This document shows, piece after piece, positions 41,594 through 50,880 of a stretch of DNA of 64,000 nt. A program made the translations under genes and the position numbers. The first letter of the stretch is position 1, and each line of letters starts with the position of its first letter. Below the pieces are notes generated by a model. That model was not told the DNA's origin and ran no database searches. It was given only the letters and a program-made list of their open reading frames with translations. Source of the DNA: Thermodesulfobacteriota bacterium (GTDB taxonomy: Bacteria; Desulfobacterota; Desulfobacteria; Desulfobacterales; Desulfosudaceae); the NCBI GenBank assembly GCA_040753795.1, contig JBFMDX010000014.1, positions 1 to 64,000 of the forward strand, written 5' to 3'.

Positions 41594-42894
41594 AATTCCG
41601 GGTTGCCGGCATACCGGCTCATAAAGAATCCCGGCAATTGTTCGATATTGGCGAACAGGTCGGGATTGACGTCAAATCCGGCCTGGCACAGGGCCTTGTA
41701 AATATTGTCCGGCTTGGGAGGGCAGCCCTTGATGGCGATCATTTCCTGGATGTCCGGGTTGTTCCGGTGCGCCTCGTACATGCATTTGCCCACCAGTATG
41801 GTCTTCTTCATGCCCGGGGCAGGCGCCATCTTCTTTCCCGTCAGCACTTCGATATGATCCCAGGGCTGGCCTTTCCAGGCGTAGCGGATGGCCTGGAGAA
41901 TGAGGCCGTTGACGCCGGAACAGTAGGTGCACATGGTGGTATCGAATTTCCGGTAGTAGATGCCCTTGAGCCCGCCTTTGGCCATGGGGGCCGGGATGCA
42001 GGTATCGGCGTTGTCCTGGTACTGGAAATCGAATTCGTGAAATGAAGACACGCTGTCGATGCTTTCGCCGACAACGTCGATGTCGGACAGGTCGGTCGGC
42101 CGATTCCGGTTGGCCGCGGCGTGGACAAGATACGGAACGTGTGCCGGGTCATGGCCCAGGAGCCGGGCGCCCGCCAGGTCGGCGGAAAGGATGTCCCGGG
42201 AGGCCACCAGCAGGTTGCTGCGCCGCATTTTCCCATCAAAGCCCGGCCCGCGTTCGACGGTATAGATTCCGTCCAGCACGGTCAGCATGGGCGGCATGAC
42301 GTCCGCCAGCCGGGCGACCATGAAATGCAGGTCCTTGACGGGATCGGCGTTATGGCATTTTTTCCGGGAGTTAAAATCGATCAGGCCCTTCAGGTTCTTG
42401 ATGCCCAGGCTGACCACCGTCTGGTTATGGGTTTTCATGGCCGGGATATCCACCAGAAAATCGCTCTCCAGGGCGTCGGCGTTGAAATTCAGCTCGATGC
42501 CTTCTCCCAGGTCGACAGCCTTGAACGGCCGCTCCAGCACATTGACGGATTCTACCCCGTATTTTTTCTTTAAAATTTCATAGCCCAGGGTTTTGAAGGC
42601 GTGGACCGGTGTTTCCGTGTCCCGGGGATCCGAGACGACGATGCCTTCGCCGATGGTAATGCTTTTGACACCGCGCTCCTTGAGCAGCAGGACCACGTCT
42701 TCGATCACCCGTGACGTGGTGATGACCCCCCACTTGGGAAACTGGACGGCCTTGGTCCAGAAAACGATGTTGGGCTTGATGAACACCCTGGCGTCAGCCG
42801 GCAGGTGATCCAGTCCGCCGGCCAGTTCCACGGCCCGGCGTACGGAAACGCCCGGTTCCTCATATCTGACGATGGAGACGGTATGTTTAGTCAT
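41566..42894 (-). CDS. DUF362-domain protein
   Basis: The 442-residue protein has the DUF362 pattern: VFIKPNIVFWTKAVQFPKWGVITTSRVIEDVVLLLKERG (in segments) near residues 36-75, PAMKTHNQTVVSLGIKNLKGLIDF near 150-175 and SADLAGARLLGHDP near 235. A C-terminal cysteine stretch (CTYCSG) is present. DUF362 proteins of anaerobes are often fused or linked to ferredoxins, but their chemistry is unknown. The start has GGGAGCG upstream. It is convergent with the FrhB-like gene. Confidence 0.85.
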   Translation of the reverse strand: MTKHTVSIVRYEEPGVSVRRAVELAGGLDHLPADARVFIKPNIVFWTKAVQFPKWGVITTSRVIEDVVLLLKERGVKSITIGEGIVVSDPRDTETPVHAFKTLGYEILKKKYGVESVNVLERPFKAVDLGEGIELNFNADALESDFLVDIPAMKTHNQTVVSLGIKNLKGLIDFNSRKKCHNADPVKDLHFMVARLADVMPPMLTVLDGIYTVERGPGFDGKMRRSNLLVASRDILSADLAGARLLGHDPAHVPYLVHAAANRNRPTDLSDIDVVGESIDSVSSFHEFDFQYQDNADTCIPAPMAKGGLKGIYYRKFDTTMCTYCSGVNGLILQAIRYAWKGQPWDHIEVLTGKKMAPAPGMKKTILVGKCMYEAHRNNPDIQEMIAIKGCPPKPDNIYKALCQAGFDVNPDLFANIEQLPGFFMSRYAGNPEFDESFFQVT

Positions 42895-43143
42895 GAAACG
42901 CTCCCATATTGTTATTCTATGTTAAATGATTCGAACCGGTAATGCTTTTACCCTATTGTTCCTTGAGATGTTTATCCCTTCCCTCAAAAACCATATACAT
43001 TAAACGAACTATTAATCCCTGAATAGCAGCTTGAATGTCAATATGTTTATGGATAGATTAAGATTGCCCGGCCTGCCAGGGCAGAAGCCGGTGCCGCATA
43101 CTGATGACGGAAACTGAAAGCTTGCTTTCCAACATCAGCGGGT

Positions 43144-44460
43144 TCAATCCGTGAACCGGTCCTGGAAGTTCATGGCAGCCAGGATCGCCTTGGAACTTAA
43201 CGTGCGGATGGGCTCCGGCGGCCAGGGCAGGGTGGTCCGGTTGACGAAGAACACATCGGTCAGGTCGGTCTTTTTTCCCAGCACCAGGTCCGCCAGGGTC
43301 CGGCCGTTCAAATGGGTCAGGCTGACGCCATGGCCCATGCAGCCGACACTGTAGACCACGTTTTTATCGCCCACATACCCCATGGCCGGGGCCAGATCCA
43401 GGGTAATGGAAACCGGCCCGCCCCAGCGGTGGGTGAACTTAACCTCTTTAAGCGGGGGAAAGATATCCCTGACATCCTGCTCCAGGCCGGCGAATACAGT
43501 CGGGCTCTGGTCCTTGTCCATATCGTTTCCCCAGGCCAGGCCGGCGTCCCGGCCGCCCATGAGCAGACGGTTGTCGGCGGTCAGCCGGTAATAATGAACC
43601 AGGTTCCTGGCATCTTCGATACCCTGCCGGTTTTTCCAGCCGACCTGTTCCATCAGGCGGTTTGACAGGGGCTCCGTCAGAACAATGTAAGTCCAGAGCG
43701 GCACCTGTTTGCGGCGGATGGCGGGAATAAAATGAGACCAGGCATTGGCGGCCAGAACCACCTTGTCCGCGGTGATGGTGCCGCCAGGAGTTTTCAGGAT
43801 TATTTTATCGCCCTGGCGACTCATGGACTCGACCGGGGTATTTTCATATACCGACACGCCCTGGCCGGTGATGACCGTTTTCCATCCCCAGGACAGCTTG
43901 GCCGGGTTGAGGATGCCGCAGCGGGGTTCCCACCAGGCACCCAGGTAAGTGGGGCTGTTCACCTCCTGCCGGGTAGCGTCCTGTTCCAGCCACTCGATGC
44001 CGGTCAGGCCCAGGGAATGGGCCAGTTCGACCTCATGCATGATCCGTTTTCTATAGCGGGGGGAGGTGGCTACCCTCAGAAAGCCGTTGTGTTCATAGTC
44101 GCAATCGATCTTCAATTCGTCGATCAGGTCCCGGGTGGTATCCACGGCTCTTTCCATATAATGGTGGGCTTCCCGGGCACCGGCCCGTCCGAACCGGAGC
44201 CGGGTGATGTCCATGGTCAGGCCGAACAGGGTCATGTTGAACCCGCCGTTCCGGCCGCTGGCGCCGTACCCGATGATCTGGGCCTCCAGCAGGGCCACCC
44301 GCGCGCCCGGGGAATCTTTCTTGAGATGATAGGCCGTGGAAAGGCCGGTAAACCCGCCGCCCACGATGGCCACGTCGACGTTCAGATCTTCCTGCAACCC
44401 GGGGCCGGGAATATAGTCCCGGGTAGTCATCCAGAAGCTTTTTTCCTCAAACAATTTCAT
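43144..44460 (-). CDS. FAD-dependent amine/amino-acid oxidoreductase (DAO family, PuuB/OrdL-like)
   Basis: The 438-residue flavoprotein begins with a short leader typical of PuuB-like enzymes (SFWMTTRDYIPGP), then the FAD motif VAIVGGGFTGLSTAYHL (residues about 29-45), a GRNGGFN segment and a C-terminal MGHGVSLTHLNGRTLADL. Such enzymes oxidise glutamyl-polyamines, sarcosine-like or other secondary amines. The exact substrate is unknown. The ATG at 44460 overlaps the TetR stop (ATGA), so the two genes are coupled. The 249 bp between its end and the DUF362 gene shows nothing notable. Confidence 0.87.
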   Translation of the reverse strand: MKLFEEKSFWMTTRDYIPGPGLQEDLNVDVAIVGGGFTGLSTAYHLKKDSPGARVALLEAQIIGYGASGRNGGFNMTLFGLTMDITRLRFGRAGAREAHHYMERAVDTTRDLIDELKIDCDYEHNGFLRVATSPRYRKRIMHEVELAHSLGLTGIEWLEQDATRQEVNSPTYLGAWWEPRCGILNPAKLSWGWKTVITGQGVSVYENTPVESMSRQGDKIILKTPGGTITADKVVLAANAWSHFIPAIRRKQVPLWTYIVLTEPLSNRLMEQVGWKNRQGIEDARNLVHYYRLTADNRLLMGGRDAGLAWGNDMDKDQSPTVFAGLEQDVRDIFPPLKEVKFTHRWGGPVSITLDLAPAMGYVGDKNVVYSVGCMGHGVSLTHLNGRTLADLVLGKKTDLTDVFFVNRTTLPWPPEPIRTLSSKAILAAMNFQDRFTD

Positions 44461-45053
44461 TCCGTTTCTCCCTTTTTGTCGGTCAAGCTGTTTTTTATGG
44501 TCTGTTTGACGGTTTGCCGGACGCGGCCTTTTTCCAGGGCATCCGGATCGATCATCCACTGCAGGGCCAGTCCCTCGATCAAGGCCACCAGCAGGCAGGA
44601 GAGTGAGGCGCTTTTCCCCCCCGCGCCGGCCTCTCTAAATATTTTTTCCATGGTTCCGCGATAAACCGCGAGCATCCGGCGCAGGGGGGTGCTTACTTCC
44701 TCACGTTCAAAGCCTAATTGCACCAGGTTGTAGAAGGCCCGGTTAAGTTCACGGTCGAACACGAACGCCTCCACCAGATAATCGAGCATCCGGTCAAGTC
44801 GCTTCGTCGGAACCGTCACGGATTTCAGCGCTTCATCCAGCAGCGACTGATAAGTTCCGGTCAGAGATGCCACCAGCGCGGCGACGATGTCATCTTTTTT
44901 TTTAAAATAATAATGGATGACGCCGGGGGGGAGACCGGCCCGGGAGGCGATTTCCTTAATGGTTATTTTTTCGTGACCGCTGGTCGCCAGACACTCAAAC
45001 AGGGACCAGACGATCTCTTCCCGTCTCTGTGTAGCGTTTGATTTGCGACCCAT
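44457..45053 (-). CDS. TetR/AcrR-family transcriptional regulator (BetI-like)
   Basis: The 198-residue regulator has an N-terminal helix-turn-helix (KITIKEIASRAGLPPGVIHYYFKKKDDIVAALV) in the style of BetI. Its gene lies directly before and overlaps that of the amine-oxidase-like flavoprotein, suggesting local control of amine catabolism. A candidate operator is just upstream. Ligand unknown. Confidence 0.9.
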   Translation of the reverse strand: MGRKSNATQRREEIVWSLFECLATSGHEKITIKEIASRAGLPPGVIHYYFKKKDDIVAALVASLTGTYQSLLDEALKSVTVPTKRLDRMLDYLVEAFVFDRELNRAFYNLVQLGFEREEVSTPLRRMLAVYRGTMEKIFREAGAGGKSASLSCLLVALIEGLALQWMIDPDALEKGRVRQTVKQTIKNSLTDKKGETE

Positions 45054-45075
45054 GGCGTTTTATCCGGATTTTTGT

Positions 45076-45087
45076 TTGGTCAACCAA
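45076..45087. promoter_or_regulatory. Candidate operator for the TetR regulator
   Basis: TTGGT-CA-ACCAA, an imperfect dyad 23 bp upstream of the TetR start codon in the gap shared with the divergent acyl-CoA-synthetase-like gene. The sequence resembles sites of BetI-type repressors. Proposed on symmetry and position only. Confidence 0.4.
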
Positions 45088-45348
45088 CCTAACAATATAC
45101 GCTTCAGCAATACCTGTCAATTTGTATTTTTTATAAAAAAGATTTCTTTCACCGGCAATAATTGCTTTACCGACAGGTGTCACCGTCGGAATAGATCATT
45201 GACACATGTTTTGTGCCTTGTTATAGGGATGGTGCTGTAAAAACACCAGTGACCGTAAGCCCGAACGCCGTTGATGACTTGACGGGAAAAAAGCCGACGG
45301 TTTTTAAAAGCAATACAGTTCCAGTGGATTAAAGGAAATCGCCAGTTC

Positions 45349-46824
45349 ATGCTGAATCCTGTTAAATATCTTTATTTTCATGCCCGGATGAAGCCGGATG
45401 CCTTCGCCATCCAGAGCTTCAATCTGAATCTGACTTACGGTCAATTACTGATTATCATCCAAAAGTTCGCGGCCACATTCAGACGTTCCGGAGTAAAACC
45501 CGGTCAAATCGTGGCGCTGATGATAGCGGACCCCAGTTGGCATTGGATTTTGACCCTGGCGCTGTTTCATGAAGCAGCCGTACCATGCTCCAGTTCAAAA
45601 TACACCCTCACCAATGAAAACCTCGGAATAGACTGGGTACTCTCGGATCGTGCCGAGTTCGACGGTGGTCCGGCGGGAAGGCATTTGTTTATCGATTCCG
45701 CCTGGGTTCAGAAAGCGCTCTCCGGCGAACCATTAACCGATCCTTTGGATTACCCCGACGAGGATAGTGTCTGCCGATTGATTTTGACCAGCGGTACAAC
45801 CGGAGCAAGCAAAGCCGTTGCTCTTACCGTCAGGACCCTGGAAATCCGGCTTTCCTTAAGCTGGTTTTACTGGGCGACTCCGGGCAGGGAGATGAATATG
45901 ATGCCGATCGGAACGACCGGTGGCTTTGCGACTGCCTTGAATATCCTGGCGGCCGGAAACGTTTTTTTTGCCGTTCCGAGGAACCGGTCTGTCTTGGACG
46001 CCGTAAATTTTTTCAAGATCAACAGTCTGATCGGATCACCCATGCAAATAAGATCGATGGTGCAGGACATACAAAATGGCAAACCATACGAAGGGTCAGT
46101 CCGAATTCTGCGAAGTGCCGGCGGAGCCATTGCTCCGCTTCTGTTAAAAAACATAAAAGAAAACTTGTGTGAAAAAGTCATGAATGTTTACGGCAGCACT
46201 GAAGCAGGACCCATCGGCGCGATATCTGAAAGCAATGATCACGCGGCGGCATCCATTGCCGGATTCCCTCTTCCGAATGTCCGGATCCAGATCGTTAATC
46301 AGTCTCACGAGATCCTGCCCCAGGGGCAGGAGGGAACAATCAGGGTTAGAACCCCTGGAATGGTCCATGAATATTACAAAGACCCCGTGGCCACGAGCAG
46401 CTTCTTCAGGGATGGCTGGTTTTACCCGGGGGACACGGGGCGGCTGACGAAAAACGGTTTTCTGGCGCTTTCCGGGAGGGGCGATGAACTGATTAATCGT
46501 GGCGGAATCAAGATCAATCTTGATTCCCTGGACCTGTTTTTGAACGATTATCATGGCGTTCAGGACGCCGCTACGTTCAGCTTTGAAAATTCAGACGGGG
46601 TACAGGATATCGCCGCGGCAATTGTAGTGGCCAAGGATTTCGAAATCAAAGCCCTTCAGGGCGAGATGCTTAAAAAGCATGGGAAGGCGAGAACGCCGGA
46701 TTTTTTTGTCAAGGTCGATCAGATTCCGCGCAATCCCATGGGCAAGGTATTGCGCGCGAAATTGAGCGAAGATTTCAGTGCGACACTATACGCCCGCGGG
46801 AGCCAGGTATCCTGGTTAAATTGA
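45349..46824 (+). CDS. AMP-dependent synthetase/ligase (acyl-CoA synthetase-like)
   Basis: The 491-residue ANL-family enzyme would activate a carboxylic acid as acyl-adenylate. The ATP loop is LTSGTTGASKAV (residues about 147-158), motif A5 is YGSTEAG, motif A7 is YPGDTGRL, A8 is SGRGDELINRGGIKI, and the catalytic lysine is in NPMGKVLRAKL near the end. All key positions are present. It is a stand-alone gene with no carrier protein or transporter next to it. The substrate (fatty or aryl acid) cannot be read. No strong ribosome site is visible. Confidence 0.88.
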   Translation: MLNPVKYLYFHARMKPDAFAIQSFNLNLTYGQLLIIIQKFAATFRRSGVKPGQIVALMIADPSWHWILTLALFHEAAVPCSSSKYTLTNENLGIDWVLSDRAEFDGGPAGRHLFIDSAWVQKALSGEPLTDPLDYPDEDSVCRLILTSGTTGASKAVALTVRTLEIRLSLSWFYWATPGREMNMMPIGTTGGFATALNILAAGNVFFAVPRNRSVLDAVNFFKINSLIGSPMQIRSMVQDIQNGKPYEGSVRILRSAGGAIAPLLLKNIKENLCEKVMNVYGSTEAGPIGAISESNDHAAASIAGFPLPNVRIQIVNQSHEILPQGQEGTIRVRTPGMVHEYYKDPVATSSFFRDGWFYPGDTGRLTKNGFLALSGRGDELINRGGIKINLDSLDLFLNDYHGVQDAATFSFENSDGVQDIAAAIVVAKDFEIKALQGEMLKKHGKARTPDFFVKVDQIPRNPMGKVLRAKLSEDFSATLYARGSQVSWLN

Positions 46825-46934
46825 CAGTCAAGACACTATGGTTTATTATATTAACTATGAGGTAGGATTTATACCTCCGCTGATGTAAGCCCTTCAAACC
46901 CATCATGGAAGCATTTCTTTTTTCAGGAGGTCCT

Positions 46935-47438
46935 ATGAAAAAAATACCATTAATCAGATTGTTTTTAGCATTGCTGGCCGTCTGCCTGGTTCCCGCGGCG
47001 GGATTCGGCGAAGACACCAATGTGATCATCAAGCATACCGTGGAAGGCACCGCCGATGAAGTCAATGCCATGAAAGATTTTGACTTTGAACTGCAGCAGC
47101 GGGAGCGGGACCGCATGAAGCAGTGGAACATCGAAGATTCCACCGAGGCGCTAAGCGTGGGAGATACTTATTACGGCAATGGTGAAATGGACGACGCGAT
47201 TTTCTTTTACCAGATCGCCATTAAAATCGATCCGGCCAATAAGGCGGCTCATGAGAAGTATATCGCCGCCCGTCGGGCACAGCAGTCCCAGGTAAGTCCC
47301 CATTATTACCAGGCCATGGAATATTACCGCAAGGGGATGAAACAGAAAGCCATTGATGAACTGGTCACCGAACTCCGGCAGAACCCGGACAATGAGGCGG
47401 CCCGGATCAAGCTCAACGAAATCGAAGCCAGTCAATAG
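46935..47438 (+). CDS. Exported TPR protein
   Basis: The 167-residue protein has a signal peptide (MKKIPLIRLFLALLAVCLVPAAGFG). An acidic/charged stretch follows, then two tetratricopeptide-like helix pairs (SVGDTYYGNGEMDDAIFFYQIAI, AMEYYRKGMKQKAIDELV). It is probably a periplasmic scaffold. AGGAGG lies 4 bases before the ATG at 46935. It is the first gene of an envelope operon with the LpoB-like and COG3014 lipoproteins. Confidence 0.85.
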   Translation: MKKIPLIRLFLALLAVCLVPAAGFGEDTNVIIKHTVEGTADEVNAMKDFDFELQQRERDRMKQWNIEDSTEALSVGDTYYGNGEMDDAIFFYQIAIKIDPANKAAHEKYIAARRAQQSQVSPHYYQAMEYYRKGMKQKAIDELVTELRQNPDNEAARIKLNEIEASQ

Positions 47439-47480
47439 CGCTTCATTATTTGTTCTTCTTTTTACCTCAGGAGGCGGAAT

Positions 47481-48101
47481 ATGTACCGGAACCGTATTGC
47501 GAAAACCGTTTTGCTGATGTCGGCGGCCGTCGTTTTGACCCTGTTTGCCGGATGCCGGGCAACTACCCGGGATGTCTCTCCGGATGATGTTGTTCATTAT
47601 GATGAGGGGTATGACTTTTCGGATAAGAACGCCATCGTCGATTACCTGGTCACCTCCCTGGTGACCAAGTCACCCCTGGCGGCCCGGAGCGACCGTCCGG
47701 TGCTGATCGTTTACGGCGTGGCCAACCGCACCTCGGAACACATCGAAACCAGCGGCATTACCGATGATATCCGCCAGGAAATCCTTCAGTCCGGAAAGGC
47801 CCGGTTCGTCAACCTGACCCAGCGGGACAACGTCGCCGCAGAAACCGACTACCAGTACGGCGGCAGCGTCAGCCCCGAAACCCGCCTGCAGCGGGCCCGG
47901 CAGGTGGGTGCCGAATACATCGTCAGCGGCACCCTGCGCTCCATCGAGAAAAAACAACCCAAACAGGTGCGGCTGAAAAAGAAGACCCTGATGTATTACA
48001 GCCTGACCCTGGAGCTGACCGATCTGCAGAGCGGTCTGATCGAATGGACGGACCAGGCGGAAATCGTCCGGGAATCCTCAAAACCGTTTATCGGCTGGTA
48101 A
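47481..48101 (+). CDS. LpoB-like penicillin-binding-protein activator lipoprotein
   Basis: The 206-residue lipoprotein has the lipobox LFAGC (Cys at residue 27). A short linker leads into an LpoB/CsgG-like alpha/beta domain (RPVLIVYGVANRTSEHIETSGITDDIRQEIL, AEYIVSGTLRSIEK, SLTLELTDLQSGLIEW). In enterobacteria LpoB is an outer-membrane lipoprotein that activates PBP1B. The partner here may be a PBP elsewhere, as the only PBP in the window is PBP1C. AGGAGG precedes the start. Eighteen bases separate it from the COG3014 gene. Confidence 0.87.
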   Translation: MYRNRIAKTVLLMSAAVVLTLFAGCRATTRDVSPDDVVHYDEGYDFSDKNAIVDYLVTSLVTKSPLAARSDRPVLIVYGVANRTSEHIETSGITDDIRQEILQSGKARFVNLTQRDNVAAETDYQYGGSVSPETRLQRARQVGAEYIVSGTLRSIEKKQPKQVRLKKKTLMYYSLTLELTDLQSGLIEWTDQAEIVRESSKPFIGW

Positions 48102-48119
48102 TCCCGGCCGGGATGATCC

Positions 48120-49364
48120 ATGTCTGAATTGACGCGATGGCCCGGCCTGGTCCGGACATACGGCAGATGGGCCCGCTTCGCGCTTCTGGCGGCGGGCCTC
48201 ATGCTTTCCGGCTGCGCTTACGGCAACCTGAACCTGGCCCGGGACGCCTTTTACCGGGGTGACATCGCCGGGGCTTCCCAGGCCCTGATTGATGCGGACA
48301 AGATCAGTTCCCGCGACCTGCTTCTCTATTACATGGAAAAGGGGGCGATCCTCCATTACAGCGGCAATTATGAGGAGAGCGTCAACCTTCTGCTCAAGGC
48401 TTCTTCGTTGATCGAGGAGCAGGAAATCATCAGCGCCAGCCAGCAGACCGTTTCCCTGGTGACATCCGAATGGCTGATGGATTACAAGGGAGAATATGCC
48501 GAGCGGCTTCTGGTTCATACTTTCCAGATGATGAATTTTCTTATTCTGGGAAGAAATGACAGCGCCCTGGTGGAAGCCAAGCAGGCCCTGAAAGTGTATG
48601 ACGCCTATCCCGAGGCCTGCAACGGTGATTATTTTACCCGGGCGCTTGTTGCCCACTGCTTTGAATCGGTAGGTGAAATTAACGGTGCCTATATCGAATA
48701 TAAAAAACTGGCCGAGCTGATGGGTGACCCCGGACCGGTGGCCGGCAGGCTCTGCGACCTGGGAGCACGGCTGGGTTTTTTTGATGAAGTGGAACATTTT
48801 CGGAAATACCTCTCCCAACCCGATACCGGCGTAAAAGGCAATCCGGTCGGAGAGATGTTGTTTTTCGTCAGTCAGGGCCGGGCGCCGGTAAAAATTCCTC
48901 AGGATATCATTTTGCCGGAAGCAATCCGGTTCTCTTTTTTCGCCTACGAGGATCGTGGCGGATCTTTCCCGGGCCCGGACATCGGCACCCTGTACGGTAT
49001 GCGGGGGGCGGAATGGATAGTGACGGATGTCGGCTCGGTGCTGCGAGCGTCTTTGAATCAGCGCCTGCTTCAGATCATGGCCAAGGAAACCGCCCGGGTT
49101 ATCGCCAAGCAGGCCATCGCCAACAGCATCGGTGACTCTGATGTGGAAGCCATCGTGCGCATCGCTTTTCTGCTCATGGAGGCGCCCGACACCCGCTGCT
49201 GGGAAACCCTGCCCGGGTCCCTGATCATGGTCCGGGTGCCGCTTTATCCCGGCGACAGCCCCGTTCAGTTTTCAGGCACGGGGATCCACCCCCCCCCTCC
49301 GCCCGATGCCGCGGCCCCTTCGAACCATCACCCGTTTTACCGGTATTATTCCATCAGAAATTGA
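48120..49364 (+). CDS. COG3014-family lipoprotein
   Basis: The 414-residue protein has a lipoprotein signal with lipobox MLSGC. A helical TPR-like half follows (residues 40-230; MEKGAILHYSGNYEESVNLL, EAKQALKVYD), then a C-terminal domain with YEDRGGSFPGP and MVRVPLYPGD. Members of COG3014 are commonly encoded beside LpoB homologues, as here, and probably act at the outer membrane in wall or envelope assembly. A poly-proline stretch lies near the end. Its last 11 bp overlap the end of the convergent amidohydrolase gene. Confidence 0.85.
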   Translation: MSELTRWPGLVRTYGRWARFALLAAGLMLSGCAYGNLNLARDAFYRGDIAGASQALIDADKISSRDLLLYYMEKGAILHYSGNYEESVNLLLKASSLIEEQEIISASQQTVSLVTSEWLMDYKGEYAERLLVHTFQMMNFLILGRNDSALVEAKQALKVYDAYPEACNGDYFTRALVAHCFESVGEINGAYIEYKKLAELMGDPGPVAGRLCDLGARLGFFDEVEHFRKYLSQPDTGVKGNPVGEMLFFVSQGRAPVKIPQDIILPEAIRFSFFAYEDRGGSFPGPDIGTLYGMRGAEWIVTDVGSVLRASLNQRLLQIMAKETARVIAKQAIANSIGDSDVEAIVRIAFLLMEAPDTRCWETLPGSLIMVRVPLYPGDSPVQFSGTGIHPPPPPDAAAPSNHHPFYRYYSIRN

Positions 49365-50256
49365 GACCGGCCTGATCGATTCCGAAAAACCCGGCGGCGT
49401 TGCGCGAGGATATATTTCCCATTGTATCCGGCGAAAGGCCCGCCGCCTGTAACGCTTTCAGTTCCCGGTCCCAGGCGTAGGGGATATTCGGAAAATCGGA
49501 TCCGTACATGATCCGGTCCGGCCGGTAGCGGTCGAGCCGGACCTGTTTGTCCATGGGGAAATAATCGGCCAGGACCATGGTCGTGTCCAGCCACAGGTTG
49601 TCATACTTCTCGATCAGTTCCGCGTAGGCCGCTGTTTCATCAAACCCCAGGTGCGGCACGCAGATTTTCAGGTCCGGGAAATCCTTCAGGACCAGTTCGA
49701 TTCTTTCAACGGCGCAGACCTGATAGGGGTCGCAGGGGTAGGCATCGCTCTTGGGCTCCCGGCCGGCATGCATGACAATCGGTTTTTTGTTGCGCCGGCA
49801 GCAGTCGTACAGACGGTTCATGGCGTTGCCGTTTATGTCGAAACACTGGACGTGGGCGTGCAGCTTCAATCCGTCCAGGCCGGCGTCAAAGGCTTCCTGC
49901 AGGATTTCCTCGTCATGATCCTCCCCGGGGAACACGGTGGCCATGCCGGTCACGCGGCCTTCGAACCTCCGGCAGGTTTCCGCCATGTATTGATTCAGCT
50001 GACCGGCGATTCCGGGCTTGTGGGCGTATTGGAGGGCGATGATGTGGCGGACGCCCCGGGACAGGAGAAAATCGATTGCCAGGGGTGATGTCATCTGGTA
50101 CCGGATATGCCAAGCATGGGCGTCAAACCATTTCCGGATGGCCGCAAAAACAGTATCCGGAAAAATGTGGACGTGGGCGTCAATGACCGGCGGCAGACCG
50201 GCCGGGACCATGGCGCCTTCCGGGTCATCGATATATGTCATGCACGGTTTTAGCAT
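49354..50256 (-). CDS. Amidohydrolase-family metal-dependent hydrolase
   Basis: The 300-residue TIM-barrel protein has the metal motif DAHVHIF (residues about 25-31), later metal-ligand candidates in IVMHAGRE and CVPHLGFDE, and the terminal YGSDFPNIPY typical of the amidohydrolase-2 (decarboxylase/lactonase) group. The substrate is unknown. ATG 50241 is an alternative start. It follows the universal stress protein gene by 23 bp on the same strand. Confidence 0.87.
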   Translation of the reverse strand: MLKPCMTYIDDPEGAMVPAGLPPVIDAHVHIFPDTVFAAIRKWFDAHAWHIRYQMTSPLAIDFLLSRGVRHIIALQYAHKPGIAGQLNQYMAETCRRFEGRVTGMATVFPGEDHDEEILQEAFDAGLDGLKLHAHVQCFDINGNAMNRLYDCCRRNKKPIVMHAGREPKSDAYPCDPYQVCAVERIELVLKDFPDLKICVPHLGFDETAAYAELIEKYDNLWLDTTMVLADYFPMDKQVRLDRYRPDRIMYGSDFPNIPYAWDRELKALQAAGLSPDTMGNISSRNAAGFFGIDQAGLNF

Positions 50257-50279
50257 GGCGGCCTAGCGGGGAAAGACCG

Positions 50280-50699
50280 CTACTTCACCATCATGACCGG
50301 GCAGGGGGCCAGGATGCCGACCTTGTAGCTGATGGTCGCCCATCCTTCGACGGCATCAACATTCGTGAGTTTGTGGGAGCTTAAAATGATCAGGTCCACA
50401 TCATGGGTAATGGAAAATTCAATAATTTCCTTTACCCGGCTGCCGATAATGATTTCCGTCTCTATCCTGGCTTCGCTGGACTTATGTGGCCGCGTCATTT
50501 TCTCCATCTTCAGGCGGGCGTTTGACGCCAGTTTGTCATAGAAAGACTGAAATTCATCGCCGTCGGAATCTTCGATCTTTTCGATAACATGAATGAGGGT
50601 GATCCTTCCGTTGGCGGCGGTTGCCATATCTATGGCGATTTCCAGCGCCCGGTTGCTTTTCATGGAAAGATCGGTCGGGACAAGAATATGCTTAAACAT
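50280..50699 (-). CDS. Universal stress protein (UspA family)
   Basis: The 139-residue single-domain protein has the N-terminal HILVPTDLSMKSNRALEIA strand-helix and central IIIGSRVKEIIEF. The ATP-binding G-2x-G-9x-G-S/T signature is not evident (SSHKLTNVDAVEGWATISYKV instead). It probably belongs to the non-ATP-binding UspA type. GGAGG precedes ATG 50699 by 8 bases; the GTG at 50714 is less likely. Confidence 0.9.
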   Translation of the reverse strand: MFKHILVPTDLSMKSNRALEIAIDMATAANGRITLIHVIEKIEDSDGDEFQSFYDKLASNARLKMEKMTRPHKSSEARIETEIIIGSRVKEIIEFSITHDVDLIILSSHKLTNVDAVEGWATISYKVGILAPCPVMMVK

Positions 50700-50880
50700 G
50701 CCGGTTACCTCCACACGGTCATAAGGCCGGCTCTTCTCGCGACCGGCCGGAGACGATTAATAACAGGAATTATAAACGTTTATCTATACCTGTTACGGCC
50801 CGGGTGTCAATATTTTTCCGGTTTTAAGAGGGGTGTCGGATATCACGTTTGAGCCCCGCCATGGTTCCAGGGCAGGAATA